Assembly: GCA_001464695.1 (NCBI GenBank)
Contig: LNDQ01000093.1
Coordinates: 1-64,000, forward strand
From: Betaproteobacteria bacterium Ga0077523
GTDB lineage: Bacteria > Pseudomonadota > Gammaproteobacteria > Burkholderiales > Ga0077523
Length of the DNA: 64,000 nt
Direction of reading: 5' to 3'
The notes beneath the pieces were generated by a model. That model made no database searches and was not told the DNA's origin. It saw only the letters and a program-made list of their open reading frames with translations. Both the position numbers and the translations under genes were made by a program. This document shows positions 8,420 to 16,210 of the stretch, piece after piece (the stretch's first letter is position 1; the number at the start of each line of letters is the position of its first letter).

Positions 8420-9178
8420 TCAGGGGTTTGCTGCCATCACCGGTGCCCGTGCCAGGGCCGCACGAAACTGTCGGCGCGCATCGTTCAGGGCCAGCTGCGC
8501 GTGCTCCAGTTCGGCTGCCGTCGGTTCGTGCAGCCACACCGTGTGAGGTCGTGACGATTCGACGGCCACGTACAGGAATCGCGGGCGGCGTCCGGTGAGG
8601 CGCGCAATGCCCTCGATGTAGAGCGCCGCCTGCAGGTCATAGCCGAAGCGCCGGCGCGACTTGGCGAAACGTGCAGGACGCACGTCGGACGCGGTCTTGA
8701 GCTCCAGGATCACCTCGTCCGTGAAACAGTCGGGCCGACCCTTCCACCGTCCGCCATGCTCGTCGGTCCAGTAGATCGACAACTCCTTCTCGCCCTGCGC
8801 TAACCACTGCGCGAGCGGGGCGCGCGCGTACGTGAGCACTGCCCGGCGCATGGCCTTGAGCGCCAGCGATTCATCGCTCGAGAGGGTCACTCGCGCTGCC
8901 ACACCCGCTTCGTCGAGGTCGGCAGGCGGTGCGACGCCTGCATCCAGCGCGAGGTAGCTCTCGTCGAAGCGCTCCGGTTCGAGCAGGAGCGCGTGCAGCG
9001 CGTCGCCGAGCGAAGCGTCGCGCGGCGTCGGGTCGGGCACCATCGACTGTGCCGCCGATCGTCCGGTGCGCAGAAACCGGCGCAACGCGGAGCTGGAGAC
9101 GTAGTCGAGCCGAGCGAGATACGCGGCGAGCGGTTCGCGGCAGGTGAAGCACTCGGCGCTGTGCACCCATTCGGACAT
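8420..9178 (-). CDS. RecE/exodeoxyribonuclease VIII-like PD-(D/E)XK nuclease
   Basis: This 252-residue protein resembles the nuclease part of RecE and DUF3799 proteins. It begins with a YVSSSALRRFLRTGRSA motif and then LGDALHALLLEPERFDESY. The catalytic core GRPDCFTDEVILELKTASD supplies the Asp and the E-x-K, and YDLQAALYIEGI supplies the conserved Gln-Tyr helix. Family members degrade 5' ends of duplex DNA and are normally encoded by prophages next to a RecT annealase. No recT or phage gene is near, so its role here is unknown. It is convergent with the preceding small exported protein. Confidence 0.78.
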   Translation of the reverse strand: MSEWVHSAECFTCREPLAAYLARLDYVSSSALRRFLRTGRSAAQSMVPDPTPRDASLGDALHALLLEPERFDESYLALDAGVAPPADLDEAGVAARVTLSSDESLALKAMRRAVLTYARAPLAQWLAQGEKELSIYWTDEHGGRWKGRPDCFTDEVILELKTASDVRPARFAKSRRRFGYDLQAALYIEGIARLTGRRPRFLYVAVESSRPHTVWLHEPTAAELEHAQLALNDARRQFRAALARAPVMAANP

Positions 9179-9229
9179 GCCCGCGAGCCTATCACGGCCT
9201 CGCGCCGCGCTCGGCGCGAGTGGCGACCG

Positions 9230-9781
9230 TCAGTGCATCGCTGCTGTCCCGCCCAGCAACTCGCTCACCCTCTGGCGCGCATCCTCGTGATGGGGGTGAA
9301 TGCGCAGCGCGGCCTCGAAGGCGAACAGCGCGCCGTCGCGGTCCTCATGGGCGAACAGGATCTCGGCCACGCCGCACAGGGCGCCAAAGTGGCGTGGCTC
9401 CAGTTCGAGCACGCGGTGCAGGTTGCGCAGGCACTCGTCGTCGCGCTCCTGCAGATAGTAGAGCGAAGCGCGCTTGTTCCAGGCCTCGCAGTAGTCGGGC
9501 GCGGCCCGCAGCAGGCGCGTGAGGCGGGTTTCTGCCAGATCGTGGCAATGGGCGGCGATCTCGGTCGCGGCCCGGTCAAGGTCGCGGGCGGCGAGCCGGT
9601 GCGGGTGGTACATCCACAGGTCCCAGATGCGCTCTTCCACGGCCGCCGCCTCGGCGGCGTCCTGGCAGCCCGCGAGATGATCGAACAATGGCTCGAGCGC
9701 GCGCGGCAGGCCGGGCGCGGGCGCCCGGCGGCCGACGCTGTCGACCAGCGCTAGCGTGGCATTGAAGTCGGTGGGTTGCAT
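9230..9781 (-). CDS. Tetratricopeptide-repeat protein
   Basis: The ATG at 9781 has GGAGG six bases upstream, giving 183 residues. An earlier in-frame extension lacks such support. The C-terminal half carries TPR-like helices (APDYCEAWNKRASLYYL, CLRNLHRVLELEPRHFGAL, AFEAALRIHPHHEDARQRV), expected to mediate protein-protein contacts in the cytoplasm. The N-terminal ~80 residues are helical with no recognised domain. It is transcribed toward the RecE-like nuclease with 51 bp between them, so the two may be co-transcribed. Confidence 0.8.
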   Translation of the reverse strand: MQPTDFNATLALVDSVGRRAPAPGLPRALEPLFDHLAGCQDAAEAAAVEERIWDLWMYHPHRLAARDLDRAATEIAAHCHDLAETRLTRLLRAAPDYCEAWNKRASLYYLQERDDECLRNLHRVLELEPRHFGALCGVAEILFAHEDRDGALFAFEAALRIHPHHEDARQRVSELLGGTAAMH

Positions 9782-9908
9782 GAACCGCCTCCGAGGGACA
9801 CAGGGTTCGATGCAATACTCGCACCAACCAGCCCCAGCGGGCGATAGCCCGCCGCCGGCTGGAACGCCTAGACTATTCCCTGTGTTCGACTTTTCGCAGG
9901 ATCGCCCC

Positions 9909-10403
9909 ATGAGCTTCGGCCGAACAACGGTCTGCTGCATTCTCGCTTCGGCGCTCACCGTCGCCATGTCCATGACGCGTGCCGACCAGCCTCTCGACGG
10001 CACCGTGCTGGTGGCCGACGATGCCTTCACCCTCGAAGACGTGATGGAAGAAGTCCTGGTGAAGCGCCGGCCGGGGCGCGTGACCCCGTTCTGGGTGGTG
10101 ATCGCGGGCGATCAGGTAAAGCTTGCGACCAAGGCCAACGGCATGGCGGACCACGCGCTCGTGCGGGGGTTCGATCTGGTACGCCAGTACGGCGGCATCA
10201 TCTACGCCTGCGAATCGGACATGGTGCGCCTCGGGGTCACAACAGGCGACCTGCTGCCCCCCACGGAGCCGGTGAAGGGTTTCGGACCCGATGGCACGAC
10301 CGACACCGACAGCGTGCTCTACGCGGACGAGGACCCCACCCTCCTGCCCGAGAGCATGACGCAACTCAGGCGGTTGCGCGCGGCTTGCAGCGGGCGCGGT
10401 TAG
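9909..10403 (+). CDS. Exported DsrE-like protein (tentative)
   Basis: This 164-residue protein has an N-terminal signal peptide (SFGRTTVCCILASALTVAM, cleavage probably before ADQPLDG). The middle part (FDLVRQYGGIIYACESDMVRLG followed by TGDLLPPTEPVKG) resembles the C-terminal half of DsrE/DsrF-type folds, including a single cysteine. The match is weak and the function unknown. It is divergent from the TPR gene. Confidence 0.55.
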   Translation: MSFGRTTVCCILASALTVAMSMTRADQPLDGTVLVADDAFTLEDVMEEVLVKRRPGRVTPFWVVIAGDQVKLATKANGMADHALVRGFDLVRQYGGIIYACESDMVRLGVTTGDLLPPTEPVKGFGPDGTTDTDSVLYADEDPTLLPESMTQLRRLRAACSGRG

Positions 10404-10438
10404 TCGCGAGCGGCAAGGCCGAAACAGCCAAGCTCAAA

Positions 10439-10484
10439 CACGGAGGAACACGGCGACAACCTCGCCTCGCTTTTGTCCTCCGTG
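10439..10484. repeat. Intergenic inverted repeat
   Basis: CACGGAGGA (10439-10447) pairs with TCCTCCGTG (10476-10484). It lies between convergent genes and may end transcription from either side, although no T-run follows. Confidence 0.5.
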
Positions 10485-10510
10485 GTGAATGCTTTTCCTG
10501 CAGTACCCCG

Positions 10511-11131
10511 TTACGCCGCCGCTTGCTTCGCGCCCCAGATGCGCGTCACGGTGTCGACGTCGCAGACGTAGGCGAACACGTCGCTCATGCACAGCAGTGC
10601 TGCCGCCTGGTGCTCCGGCGACACTGCTGCCACGGCGTCACTCGGCACGATGACGCGATAATCGAGGTTGCGTGCGGTGTAGACCGTACTCATCACGCAG
10701 CAGTGGGTCGTGACCCCACAGCAGACGAGATTCGCGATCCGGCGCGAGCGCAGCAGCAGGTCGAGATCGGTGCCGAGAAAGCAATCGTAGCGGCGCTTGC
10801 TGCGGATATGCCAGTCGTGCGGTTGCACGTCGAGACCGTCGGTGAGTTCGCAGCCCGGCGTTGCCTCGAGGCAATGGATCGGATCGAACTCGAGCTCGAT
10901 GCCATAGTCGGAGAGATCGGCGCGATGCATCTCGTGCGTGAAGATCACCGGCAGGCGATGCGTTCGCGCCCACGCGATCAGGCGATTGATCGCCGGTACG
11001 ATGGCCCGGCCGCCGGGCGTTTCCTGCACCGCCCCGGCGTCCACGAAGTCGCGTTCCATGTCGATCACCAGCAACGCGGTGTCTTCGATGCGGATGCGCT
11101 CGAGCGGCAGCGGTCGGCTCAACGGTTGCAT
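10511..11131 (-). CDS. Isochorismatase-family cysteine hydrolase
   Basis: This 206-residue enzyme starts at the ATG at 11131, preceded by AGGAAG. The Asp-Lys-Cys catalytic set is visible: LVIDMERDFVD, the Lys of IRSKRRYDCF and the Cys of VCCGVTTHCCVMST. Family members hydrolyse amides or ureides such as N-carbamoyl compounds, nicotinamide, maleamate or ureidoacrylate. Its start overlaps the end of the upstream RidA gene by 13 bp, suggesting translational coupling. RutB/RutC-like pairs also combine this hydrolase with a RidA protein. The substrate cannot be read from sequence. Confidence 0.88.
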   Translation of the reverse strand: MQPLSRPLPLERIRIEDTALLVIDMERDFVDAGAVQETPGGRAIVPAINRLIAWARTHRLPVIFTHEMHRADLSDYGIELEFDPIHCLEATPGCELTDGLDVQPHDWHIRSKRRYDCFLGTDLDLLLRSRRIANLVCCGVTTHCCVMSTVYTARNLDYRVIVPSDAVAAVSPEHQAAALLCMSDVFAYVCDVDTVTRIWGAKQAAA

Positions 11132-11538
11132 GGAACTTCCTGCCGCGGCGGACGGCGGCAGACGAAATCGATCTCCACCAGCGCCCCTTTGGCGAGTGCA
11201 GTCACGCCGATGCACGTGCGCGCCGGCAGGCGATCCGCCGGGAAGTACTTGCGATAGATGGCGTTGAAGATCGGGTAGTCCGTCTCGAACTGCGTGAGGT
11301 ACGCACCGGTGCGCACCACGTGTTCCAGGCCGAGCCCGATGCCCGCCAGCACGCGCTTCAGGTTGTCCATCACAAGGTGCGTCTGCGCTTCGATGCCCGG
11401 CGGCACCGGGTGTCCGGGCTCACCCGGGAAGGTGGGCATCTGGCCGGTCACGAACACCCAGCCATCGACCTCGGTGGCGTGCGAGAACGGACCCACCTGT
11501 TCAGGGGCGCCGGCAACGACGTGGAAGAGCGTTTGCAT
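11119..11538 (-). CDS. RidA/YjgF-family reactive-intermediate deaminase
   Basis: This 139-residue protein starts at the ATG at 11538. It carries the family landmarks PVGPFSHA-like VGPFSHATEVDGWVFVTGQ, LVMDNLKRVLAGIGLGLEHVV, the PARTCIGVTALAKGALVEIDFV signature (with the catalytic Arg) and a C-terminal Glu. RidA proteins hydrolyse enamine/imine intermediates. Because it is translationally coupled to an isochorismatase-type hydrolase, it probably cleans up the product of that enzyme. Confidence 0.9.
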   Translation of the reverse strand: MQTLFHVVAGAPEQVGPFSHATEVDGWVFVTGQMPTFPGEPGHPVPPGIEAQTHLVMDNLKRVLAGIGLGLEHVVRTGAYLTQFETDYPIFNAIYRKYFPADRLPARTCIGVTALAKGALVEIDFVCRRPPRQEVPCNR

Positions 11539-12008
11539 CGATCGATTCCAATCGGGTTTGGCCGCGGACCCTGGCAACTCACCGTAGACGTCGGCGCGCG
11601 GGTCGCGCAGCAGTTGATGGAACGCGTTCAGCCTACGTGAATCGCTTCGATGCGGCGAGCATCCGTGCACACTGCGTCAGCCTGGTTCTCGGTGAGTCGC
11701 TCGCGAGCGACGTACGGGTCTGGCAGGTCGCTCCGCGTATCGCATGGAGCCTGTCGATTCTGCAGCCGCGACCCGGGACGATGATGCCGCAACAACCGCG
11801 CCACCACGTGCGGCCCGGAGTGGAGCAAACGCCGTATTCAGGCTTCGTTGCAGTGCGCTTGTCGCGGCGTGCGCACCGCGGAAGTGCGCTGCTCAGGCGC
11901 AGCAAACGTTCTCCAGGGAGGGCTTTGCTGCGAAGTCGACAGGCGCTGCGGCAGGCACTGCACTTGCAGATGCACGGGCGTAGTCGTGTCATCGGTGAGG
12001 GCGAAATC
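11539..12008. other. 470-bp stretch with no supported gene
   Basis: Open frames exist on both strands here. Their translations are Arg/Ser/Cys-rich with no domain or recognisable start, as expected of non-coding high-GC DNA. I see no tRNA, repeat or terminator in it. Confidence 0.5.
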
Positions 12009-12089
12009 ATGGCCTATTGGTTTCTGCGGAATGCGGTGGTGGTGGTGTTCGCGATCATGATCGCGGGCACACTGGTCACCCTGAAGTAG
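12009..12089 (+). CDS. Possible 26-residue single-pass membrane microprotein
   Basis: The ATG at 12009 follows GAGGGCGAAATC, a plausible Shine-Dalgarno. The peptide is MAYWFLRNAVVVVF continuing through a Val/Ile/Ala stretch to TLVTLK. It is one hydrophobic helix with a positively charged residue near each end, the pattern of small inner-membrane proteins. Nothing beyond start, stop and composition supports it. Confidence 0.35.
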   Translation: MAYWFLRNAVVVVFAIMIAGTLVTLK

Positions 12090-12211
12090 CCCGTCGTTCG
12101 GTCGTCGTCGGCAGATGCTGCAAACGGTGCGCGACCGCACGGATTCGCGGCGCGATTCCGGCGTATCCTCCGCCCGCATTGGCGACTACAAGCCAGGTGG
12201 GGTGAGAGACC

Positions 12212-12601
12212 ATGAGATTCCTGAAGACGCGGCGCTTCGCCGCGGTGGGGTTGTTGTGTGCCTTGCCCGCCTTCGCGGGCTCGCCGCCGAATGCCGATCC
12301 GGCGGCACGCAGTGCGATCCGCAACTATTCGCAGGGCGTTGCGGCGCGCGTCATCCAGGATCAGCACTACCCGACCGAGGCGCTGCAGCACGGTATCGAG
12401 GGCCGCGTGCTTGTGCTGGCGTTGATCGGGACCGATGGGCAGGTGCACAGCGCCCGGCTGCGGCAGTCGAGCGGCTACGAGTTGCTGGACGAGGCCGCGC
12501 TCGAGAAAGTGCGCACCGCCCGAGGTCTGCCCGAACCGCCGGAGATGTTGCGCGGGCGGGAGTTCACCATGGAAGTGCCGATCATCTTCCGCATCGAGTA
12601 A
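12212..12601 (+). CDS. Stand-alone periplasmic TonB C-terminal-domain protein
   Basis: This 129-residue protein has a signal peptide (RFLKTRRFAAVGLLCALPAFAG). Almost all of the mature protein is a TonB C-terminal fold: YPTEALQHGIEGRVLVLALIGTDGQV, RLRQSSGYELLDEAALEKV and a final EVPIIFRIE strand. It lacks the membrane anchor and Pro-rich linker needed to couple to ExbBD, so it is unlikely to energise a receptor by itself. Such short proteins are common in Betaproteobacteria and their role is not settled. A GA-rich ribosome binding site precedes the start. Confidence 0.82.
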   Translation: MRFLKTRRFAAVGLLCALPAFAGSPPNADPAARSAIRNYSQGVAARVIQDQHYPTEALQHGIEGRVLVLALIGTDGQVHSARLRQSSGYELLDEAALEKVRTARGLPEPPEMLRGREFTMEVPIIFRIE

Positions 12602-12832
12602 AGCGGAGGTTGACGCTCATGCCACGGACATGGGCCGGGGCCCGGCGGGAAAACGCTTGACCGGTCCAAAGTCGGGCTGTATAAGCCCGCTTGCGAGAAG
12701 CTCGAGCAGTGAAAGTCGCCGGTCAGTCGTTACCGCCAAACGGTACCTCAGGTCTACGTTCTTCCCCTTCTTGGCGTTCCCGCGTTCGGGCGCAAGCCCT
12801 TCGTTTATTTTTCGAGTGAGGAAGACATAAGC

Positions 12833-13039
12833 ATGAGTACCGGCACTGTGAAGTGGTTCAACGATTCCAAGGGCTTCGGCTTCATCAAACCCGACGGAGG
12901 CGGTGAGGACCTCTTCGCGCATTTCTCGGCGATCCAGGGCAGCGGCTTCAAGACCCTGCGCGAGAATCAAAAAGTCGAATTCGAAGTGACCACCGGCCCG
13001 AAAGGCAAGCAGGCGACCAACATTCGCCCGCTCGACTGA
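12833..13039 (+). CDS. cspA: Cold-shock protein of the CspA family
   Basis: This 68-residue single-domain OB-fold RNA chaperone has both RNA-binding motifs, KGFGFI (RNP1) and DLFAHF (RNP2), in the order [13 protein letters not shown] and [19 protein letters not shown] precedes the ATG. A 231-bp gene-free leader separates it from the previous gene, and csp genes often have long structured leaders. A perfect terminator follows. Which csp paralogue it is cannot be told. Confidence 0.95.
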   Translation: MSTGTVKWFNDSKGFGFIKPDGGGEDLFAHFSAIQGSGFKTLRENQKVEFEVTTGPKGKQATNIRPLD

Positions 13040-13062
13040 TCCGCAGCTGCACCAGTGTCACG

Positions 13063-13087
13063 AAGGCCCGGGTAACCGGGCCTTTTT
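13063..13087 (+). terminator. Rho-independent terminator of the cold-shock gene
   Basis: A 9-bp perfect stem AAGGCCCGG/CCGGGCCTT with a GTAA loop is followed by TTT, 24 bp after the stop codon. Confidence 0.92.
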
Positions 13088-13109
13088 CATTTCCGGAGGC
13101 GCGGAAACG

Positions 13110-13133
13110 AAAAAGCCCCGCGTTGGCGGGGCT
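13110..13133 (-). terminator. Rho-independent terminator for the small minus-strand gene
   Basis: On the minus strand, AGCCCCGC and GCGGGGCT form a stem with a 4-nt CAAC loop, followed by five T (A-run 13110-13114 on the plus strand). Its orientation and position, 29 bp after the stop at 13162, support a real short gene upstream. Confidence 0.85.
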
Positions 13134-13161
13134 CTTGTCCTGTCCGGTGGGACCGGTAGGC

Positions 13162-13293
13162 TCAGGCCTTGACGCCATGGCGCGCCCAGACTTCGGCGAT
13201 GACCACGGCTTGCTTCTTCGACAGCGACAGTACCCAATACAGGCAACCCAGGACCACGAACAACGGCCCGCCCAGCAGAATCAAACCAGTCAT
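13162..13293 (-). CDS. 43-residue single-pass membrane protein
   Basis: The ATG at 13293 has GGAG ten bases upstream. The peptide begins MTGLILLGGPLFVVLGCLYWVLSL, a membrane helix, followed by a polar tail (SKKQAVVIAEVWARHGVKA). A TTG 63 bases earlier would add an N-terminal extension and is a weaker start. A clear rho-independent terminator directly downstream in the right orientation argues that it is expressed. I do not recognise the family. Confidence 0.65.
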   Translation of the reverse strand: MTGLILLGGPLFVVLGCLYWVLSLSKKQAVVIAEVWARHGVKA

Positions 13294-13492
13294 GTCAGCA
13301 ATGCTCCGTTTGTAGTTGGCGAACAGCTCGAGGCGCGGGCTGGTTGACGGGTTCAAGCTCCAGGCTCGTGGCCTGGGACCCGATTAAAGCCTGTGGTGCC
13401 GGGGCAGTACTGCCCCGGGTGCGCCGGGCGCGGAGCATGCACGATTCACGCCGCGTGTGCAAACGCAGCATGAGCCTGTCGGATTGCTGAGC

Positions 13493-13957
13493 TTAAGCGA
13501 TTGTTTCGTATGGCTGCTCGAATTGCAGTCCATACTCTCGCAGCGCACCATCGAGGCGTGCCAACCCGGTGGACCGGACCGCCTTGCTGGCATGGCGCAG
13601 GTCATCGGCAGCCGTGTACAGGTCCGCGACGATTGCTTCGACGGAATTGGCCGCGGCTGTGCCGGCAGGGGCTTCCTCGACCATCCGCCCGGCTTCGGTT
13701 TCCACCGCTGCCGCGAGGCCGCGCAGGGCCGCCGGCCGTAGTTGTGCGCGGCGCGCTTCCTGCAGCGCTGCCCTGATCGCCGACATGCGGCCGTGCAGCC
13801 GTGCATCATGGGCGAGCCGTGGCACCGATCCAGCCGACGGCGACACCGTCCCCGCGGCTGGAAGGGCAGTCGTGGTGGCGGCTGCCGAGCCCGCGGCGGC
13901 CAGTCCGAACAGCATCGAGCACAGCACCGGCCACCGCCAGAAATGACGCATCTTCAT
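13493..13957 (-). CDS. Exported alpha-helical protein, unknown function
   Basis: This 154-residue protein has a signal peptide (KMRHFWRWPVLCSMLFGLAAAGSAAA). The mature part is Ala/Arg/Glu-rich, with repeated helices (IRAALQEARRAQLRPAAL, LARLDGALREYG). AGGAGA precedes the ATG at 13957. No family is recognised. It is probably periplasmic. Confidence 0.65.
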   Translation of the reverse strand: MKMRHFWRWPVLCSMLFGLAAAGSAAATTTALPAAGTVSPSAGSVPRLAHDARLHGRMSAIRAALQEARRAQLRPAALRGLAAAVETEAGRMVEEAPAGTAAANSVEAIVADLYTAADDLRHASKAVRSTGLARLDGALREYGLQFEQPYETIA

Positions 13958-14098
13958 CGGAGTTCTCCTGGATTGGGATGAGCGCGGGGGATGACCGGGC
14001 AGCCCCGCCGCGCTTCGAACGTGCGGTTGGGCGGCGGCGATATCAAGGGGTACTCGGGCGATAATCGGGTCCGTCGTTCACTCGAGGTCCCTCGCATC

Positions 14099-15052
14099 GT
14101 GTCCTTCAATCAGCCGCTCGGCGGCAACGAGATGCCGCGCTTCGCCGGCCCCGGAACGTTCATGCGGCTGCCGTCGCAGGCCGATGCGCAGGGTCTCGAT
14201 GTCGCAGTCGTCGGTGTCCCGGTCGACGCCGGCACGTCGAATCGTCCCGGCGCGCGCTATGGTCCGCGGGGCGTGCGCAACGAGTCGGTGATGATCCGCC
14301 CGTATCACATGGCGTCGCGCGCGGCACCCTTCGACAGCCTGCAGGTGGCCGATCTTGGCGACGTACCCATCAACACCTACAACCTGTCGAAGACGGTCGA
14401 GATCGTGGAGCGGTTCTACGACGCCATCCTCGCCCATCCGTGCAGGACGCTGTCCATCGGTGGTGACCACGTGGTGACACTGCCGATCCTGCGTGCGTAT
14501 GCGAAGAAGTACGGCAAAGGGTCGATCGGCCTCGTGCACGTCGATGCACACGCCGACGTGAACGACGACATGTTCGGCGAGAAGGTGACGCACGGCACCT
14601 GGCTGCGCCGCGCGATCGAAGAGCGACTGGTCGATCCCTCGCGCACCGTGCAGGTCGGCCTGCGCGCCACCGGTTACGCCGCCGACGATTTCGACTGGTC
14701 GCGCAAGCAGGGTGTGCGCGTCGTGCAGGCCGAAGAGTGCTGGTACAAGTCGCTGAGCCCACTGATGGACGAGGTGCGCACACGAGTTGGCGGCGGGCCC
14801 GTCTACGTGAGCTTCGACATCGATGGCCTCGACCCTTCGTGTGCCCCCGGCACCGGCACCCCCGAGTTCGCCGGGCTCACCAGTATCCAGGGCTACGAGA
14901 TCGTGCGCGGCTGCCACGGTCTCGATGTGATCGGTGGTGATCTCGTGGAGGTGTCACCATCCTACGATCCGTCCGGCAACACCGCGATGCTCGGCGCGAA
15001 CCTGCTCTACGAGTTGCTGTGCGTGCTGCCCGGTGTGACGCGGCGTGACTGA
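14099..15052 (+). CDS. speB: Ureohydrolase: agmatinase / guanidinobutyrase family
   Basis: I chose the GTG at 14099 (VSFNQPLGGNEMPRF), giving 317 residues, the usual family length. The longer in-frame ATG at 13991 adds low-complexity sequence. The binuclear Mn site is complete: GGDHVVTLP, VHVDAHADVND and SFDIDGLDPSCAPGTG. The enzyme releases urea from a guanidino compound in the cytoplasm, with agmatine to putrescine the default. NRPGARYGPRGVRNESVMIRPY also resembles guanidinobutyrases and guanidinopropionases, so the symbol is provisional. It has no polyamine-pathway neighbours. Confidence 0.88.
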   Translation: MSFNQPLGGNEMPRFAGPGTFMRLPSQADAQGLDVAVVGVPVDAGTSNRPGARYGPRGVRNESVMIRPYHMASRAAPFDSLQVADLGDVPINTYNLSKTVEIVERFYDAILAHPCRTLSIGGDHVVTLPILRAYAKKYGKGSIGLVHVDAHADVNDDMFGEKVTHGTWLRRAIEERLVDPSRTVQVGLRATGYAADDFDWSRKQGVRVVQAEECWYKSLSPLMDEVRTRVGGGPVYVSFDIDGLDPSCAPGTGTPEFAGLTSIQGYEIVRGCHGLDVIGGDLVEVSPSYDPSGNTAMLGANLLYELLCVLPGVTRRD

Positions 15053-15125
15053 AGTGAGGTCCCCCCCGATGGGCCTGCGGCCCTTCCCCCCAGGGGGCCA
15101 AGCCCGCTTGCGGGGTGAGGCCGGA

Positions 15126-15186
15126 CACGGACAGTCCCTGCGGACTGTCCGTGCCTGCCGAACGCCATCGGCCTCCGGCCGATGGC
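15126..15186. repeat. Two adjacent perfect hairpins between convergent speB and cydB
   Basis: CACGGACAGTC (15126-15136) pairs with GACTGTCCGTG (15143-15153). GCCATCGGCC (15164-15173) pairs with GGCCGATGGC (15177-15186). They follow a CCCCCCAGGGGGCC-rich stretch (15060-15106). Without T-runs they are not classical terminators but could stop or stabilise both converging transcripts. Confidence 0.65.
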
Positions 15187-15211
15187 AGGCCCGGCGCGGG
15201 CTTGAGGCGTC

Positions 15212-16210
15212 TCAGGCGCCGTAGGTGAGGTGTCGCGTCTTGCCCCAGAACACCCGATAGGAGAACAGCGTGTAGCCGATGATCATCGGCAGCACGACGA
15301 TCACGCCCCACAGCACGAACCGCAACGATTCCGGTGCGGCTGCAGCCTGCCAGATCGTCATGCGGTCCACGACGAGATACGGATAGAGGCTGTAGGCGAG
15401 CCCCGCGAAGGCGAACACGAACACCCAGACTGCGAGCACGAACGGCAACCATTCCTTGCGACTCTTGCCGTGCAGCAATCGACCCAGGGCGAGCCAGATG
15501 CCGACGAAAGCCGCGGCGCTGAGGATCGGCAACGGTGCGAGCCGCACCAGATTGTCCGCGGTGAACCACTTCGCGTAGATGCCGGGATTCGCATACGGCA
15601 TCGCCAGGCTGATCGCGGCCACGCCGGCAGCCGCGAACGCTACCGCGTAGCGACTCCACATCATCGCCTTGCGCTGGACGTCGCCTTCGCACTTGATCAC
15701 CAGCCACGTGCCGCCCAGCAGGGCGTAGGCGCCAGCGAGGCCTGCGCCGACGGCCCAGCCGAACGCGGTGAACTTGGCGCCGTCGGCGAAACCGGTCACC
15801 ACACCGGCCAGCATGATGCCCTGCGAGAGTGCCGCCACCAACGACCCGGCGGAGAACAGGTGATTCCACAGATCGCGATGCCAGCCGGTCGCTTTCACGC
15901 GGAACTCGAAGGCCACGCCACGCACGATGAGCCCGATCAGCATCGCGGCCACCGGCAGGTACAGCGCGGTAAGGATCACACCATGCGCATGGGGAAATGC
16001 GACCAGCAGGATGCCCACGCCCAGCACCAGCCAGGTCTCGTTTGCGTCCCAGAACGGGCCGATGGAACTCACCATGAGATCCTGCTCTTCGCGCGGCGCG
16101 AATGGCAGCAGGATGCCCACGCCGAGATCGAAGCCGTCCAGGATGACGTAGGCGAGCATCGCCAGGCCCATCAGCACCATGAACACGAAGGGCAGGTCCA
16201 GGCTGGTCAT
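15212..16210 (-). CDS. cydB: Cytochrome bd-type quinol oxidase subunit II
   Basis: This 332-residue integral membrane protein starts MTSLDLPFVFMVLMGLAMLAYVILDGFDLG, the hallmark N-terminus of CydB. FWDANETWLVLG and about eight hydrophobic segments follow. It forms the heterodimeric quinol:O2 oxidoreductase with the upstream subunit I. Its ATG overlaps the stop of cydA in an ATGA arrangement. No cydX-like micro-ORF is seen between it and the downstream hairpins. Confidence 0.96.
   Translation of the reverse strand: MTSLDLPFVFMVLMGLAMLAYVILDGFDLGVGILLPFAPREEQDLMVSSIGPFWDANETWLVLGVGILLVAFPHAHGVILTALYLPVAAMLIGLIVRGVAFEFRVKATGWHRDLWNHLFSAGSLVAALSQGIMLAGVVTGFADGAKFTAFGWAVGAGLAGAYALLGGTWLVIKCEGDVQRKAMMWSRYAVAFAAAGVAAISLAMPYANPGIYAKWFTADNLVRLAPLPILSAAAFVGIWLALGRLLHGKSRKEWLPFVLAVWVFVFAFAGLAYSLYPYLVVDRMTIWQAAAAPESLRFVLWGVIVVLPMIIGYTLFSYRVFWGKTRHLTYGA

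Noticed and set aside
8420..9781. A prophage or recombination module around the RecE-like nuclease
   Set aside because: No recT, integrase, repressor, attachment repeats or structural genes are nearby.
11633..12010. A 125-codon minus-strand frame in the gene-free stretch
   Set aside because: Its Cys/Arg/Ser-rich translation, lack of a ribosome site and lack of domain argue against coding.
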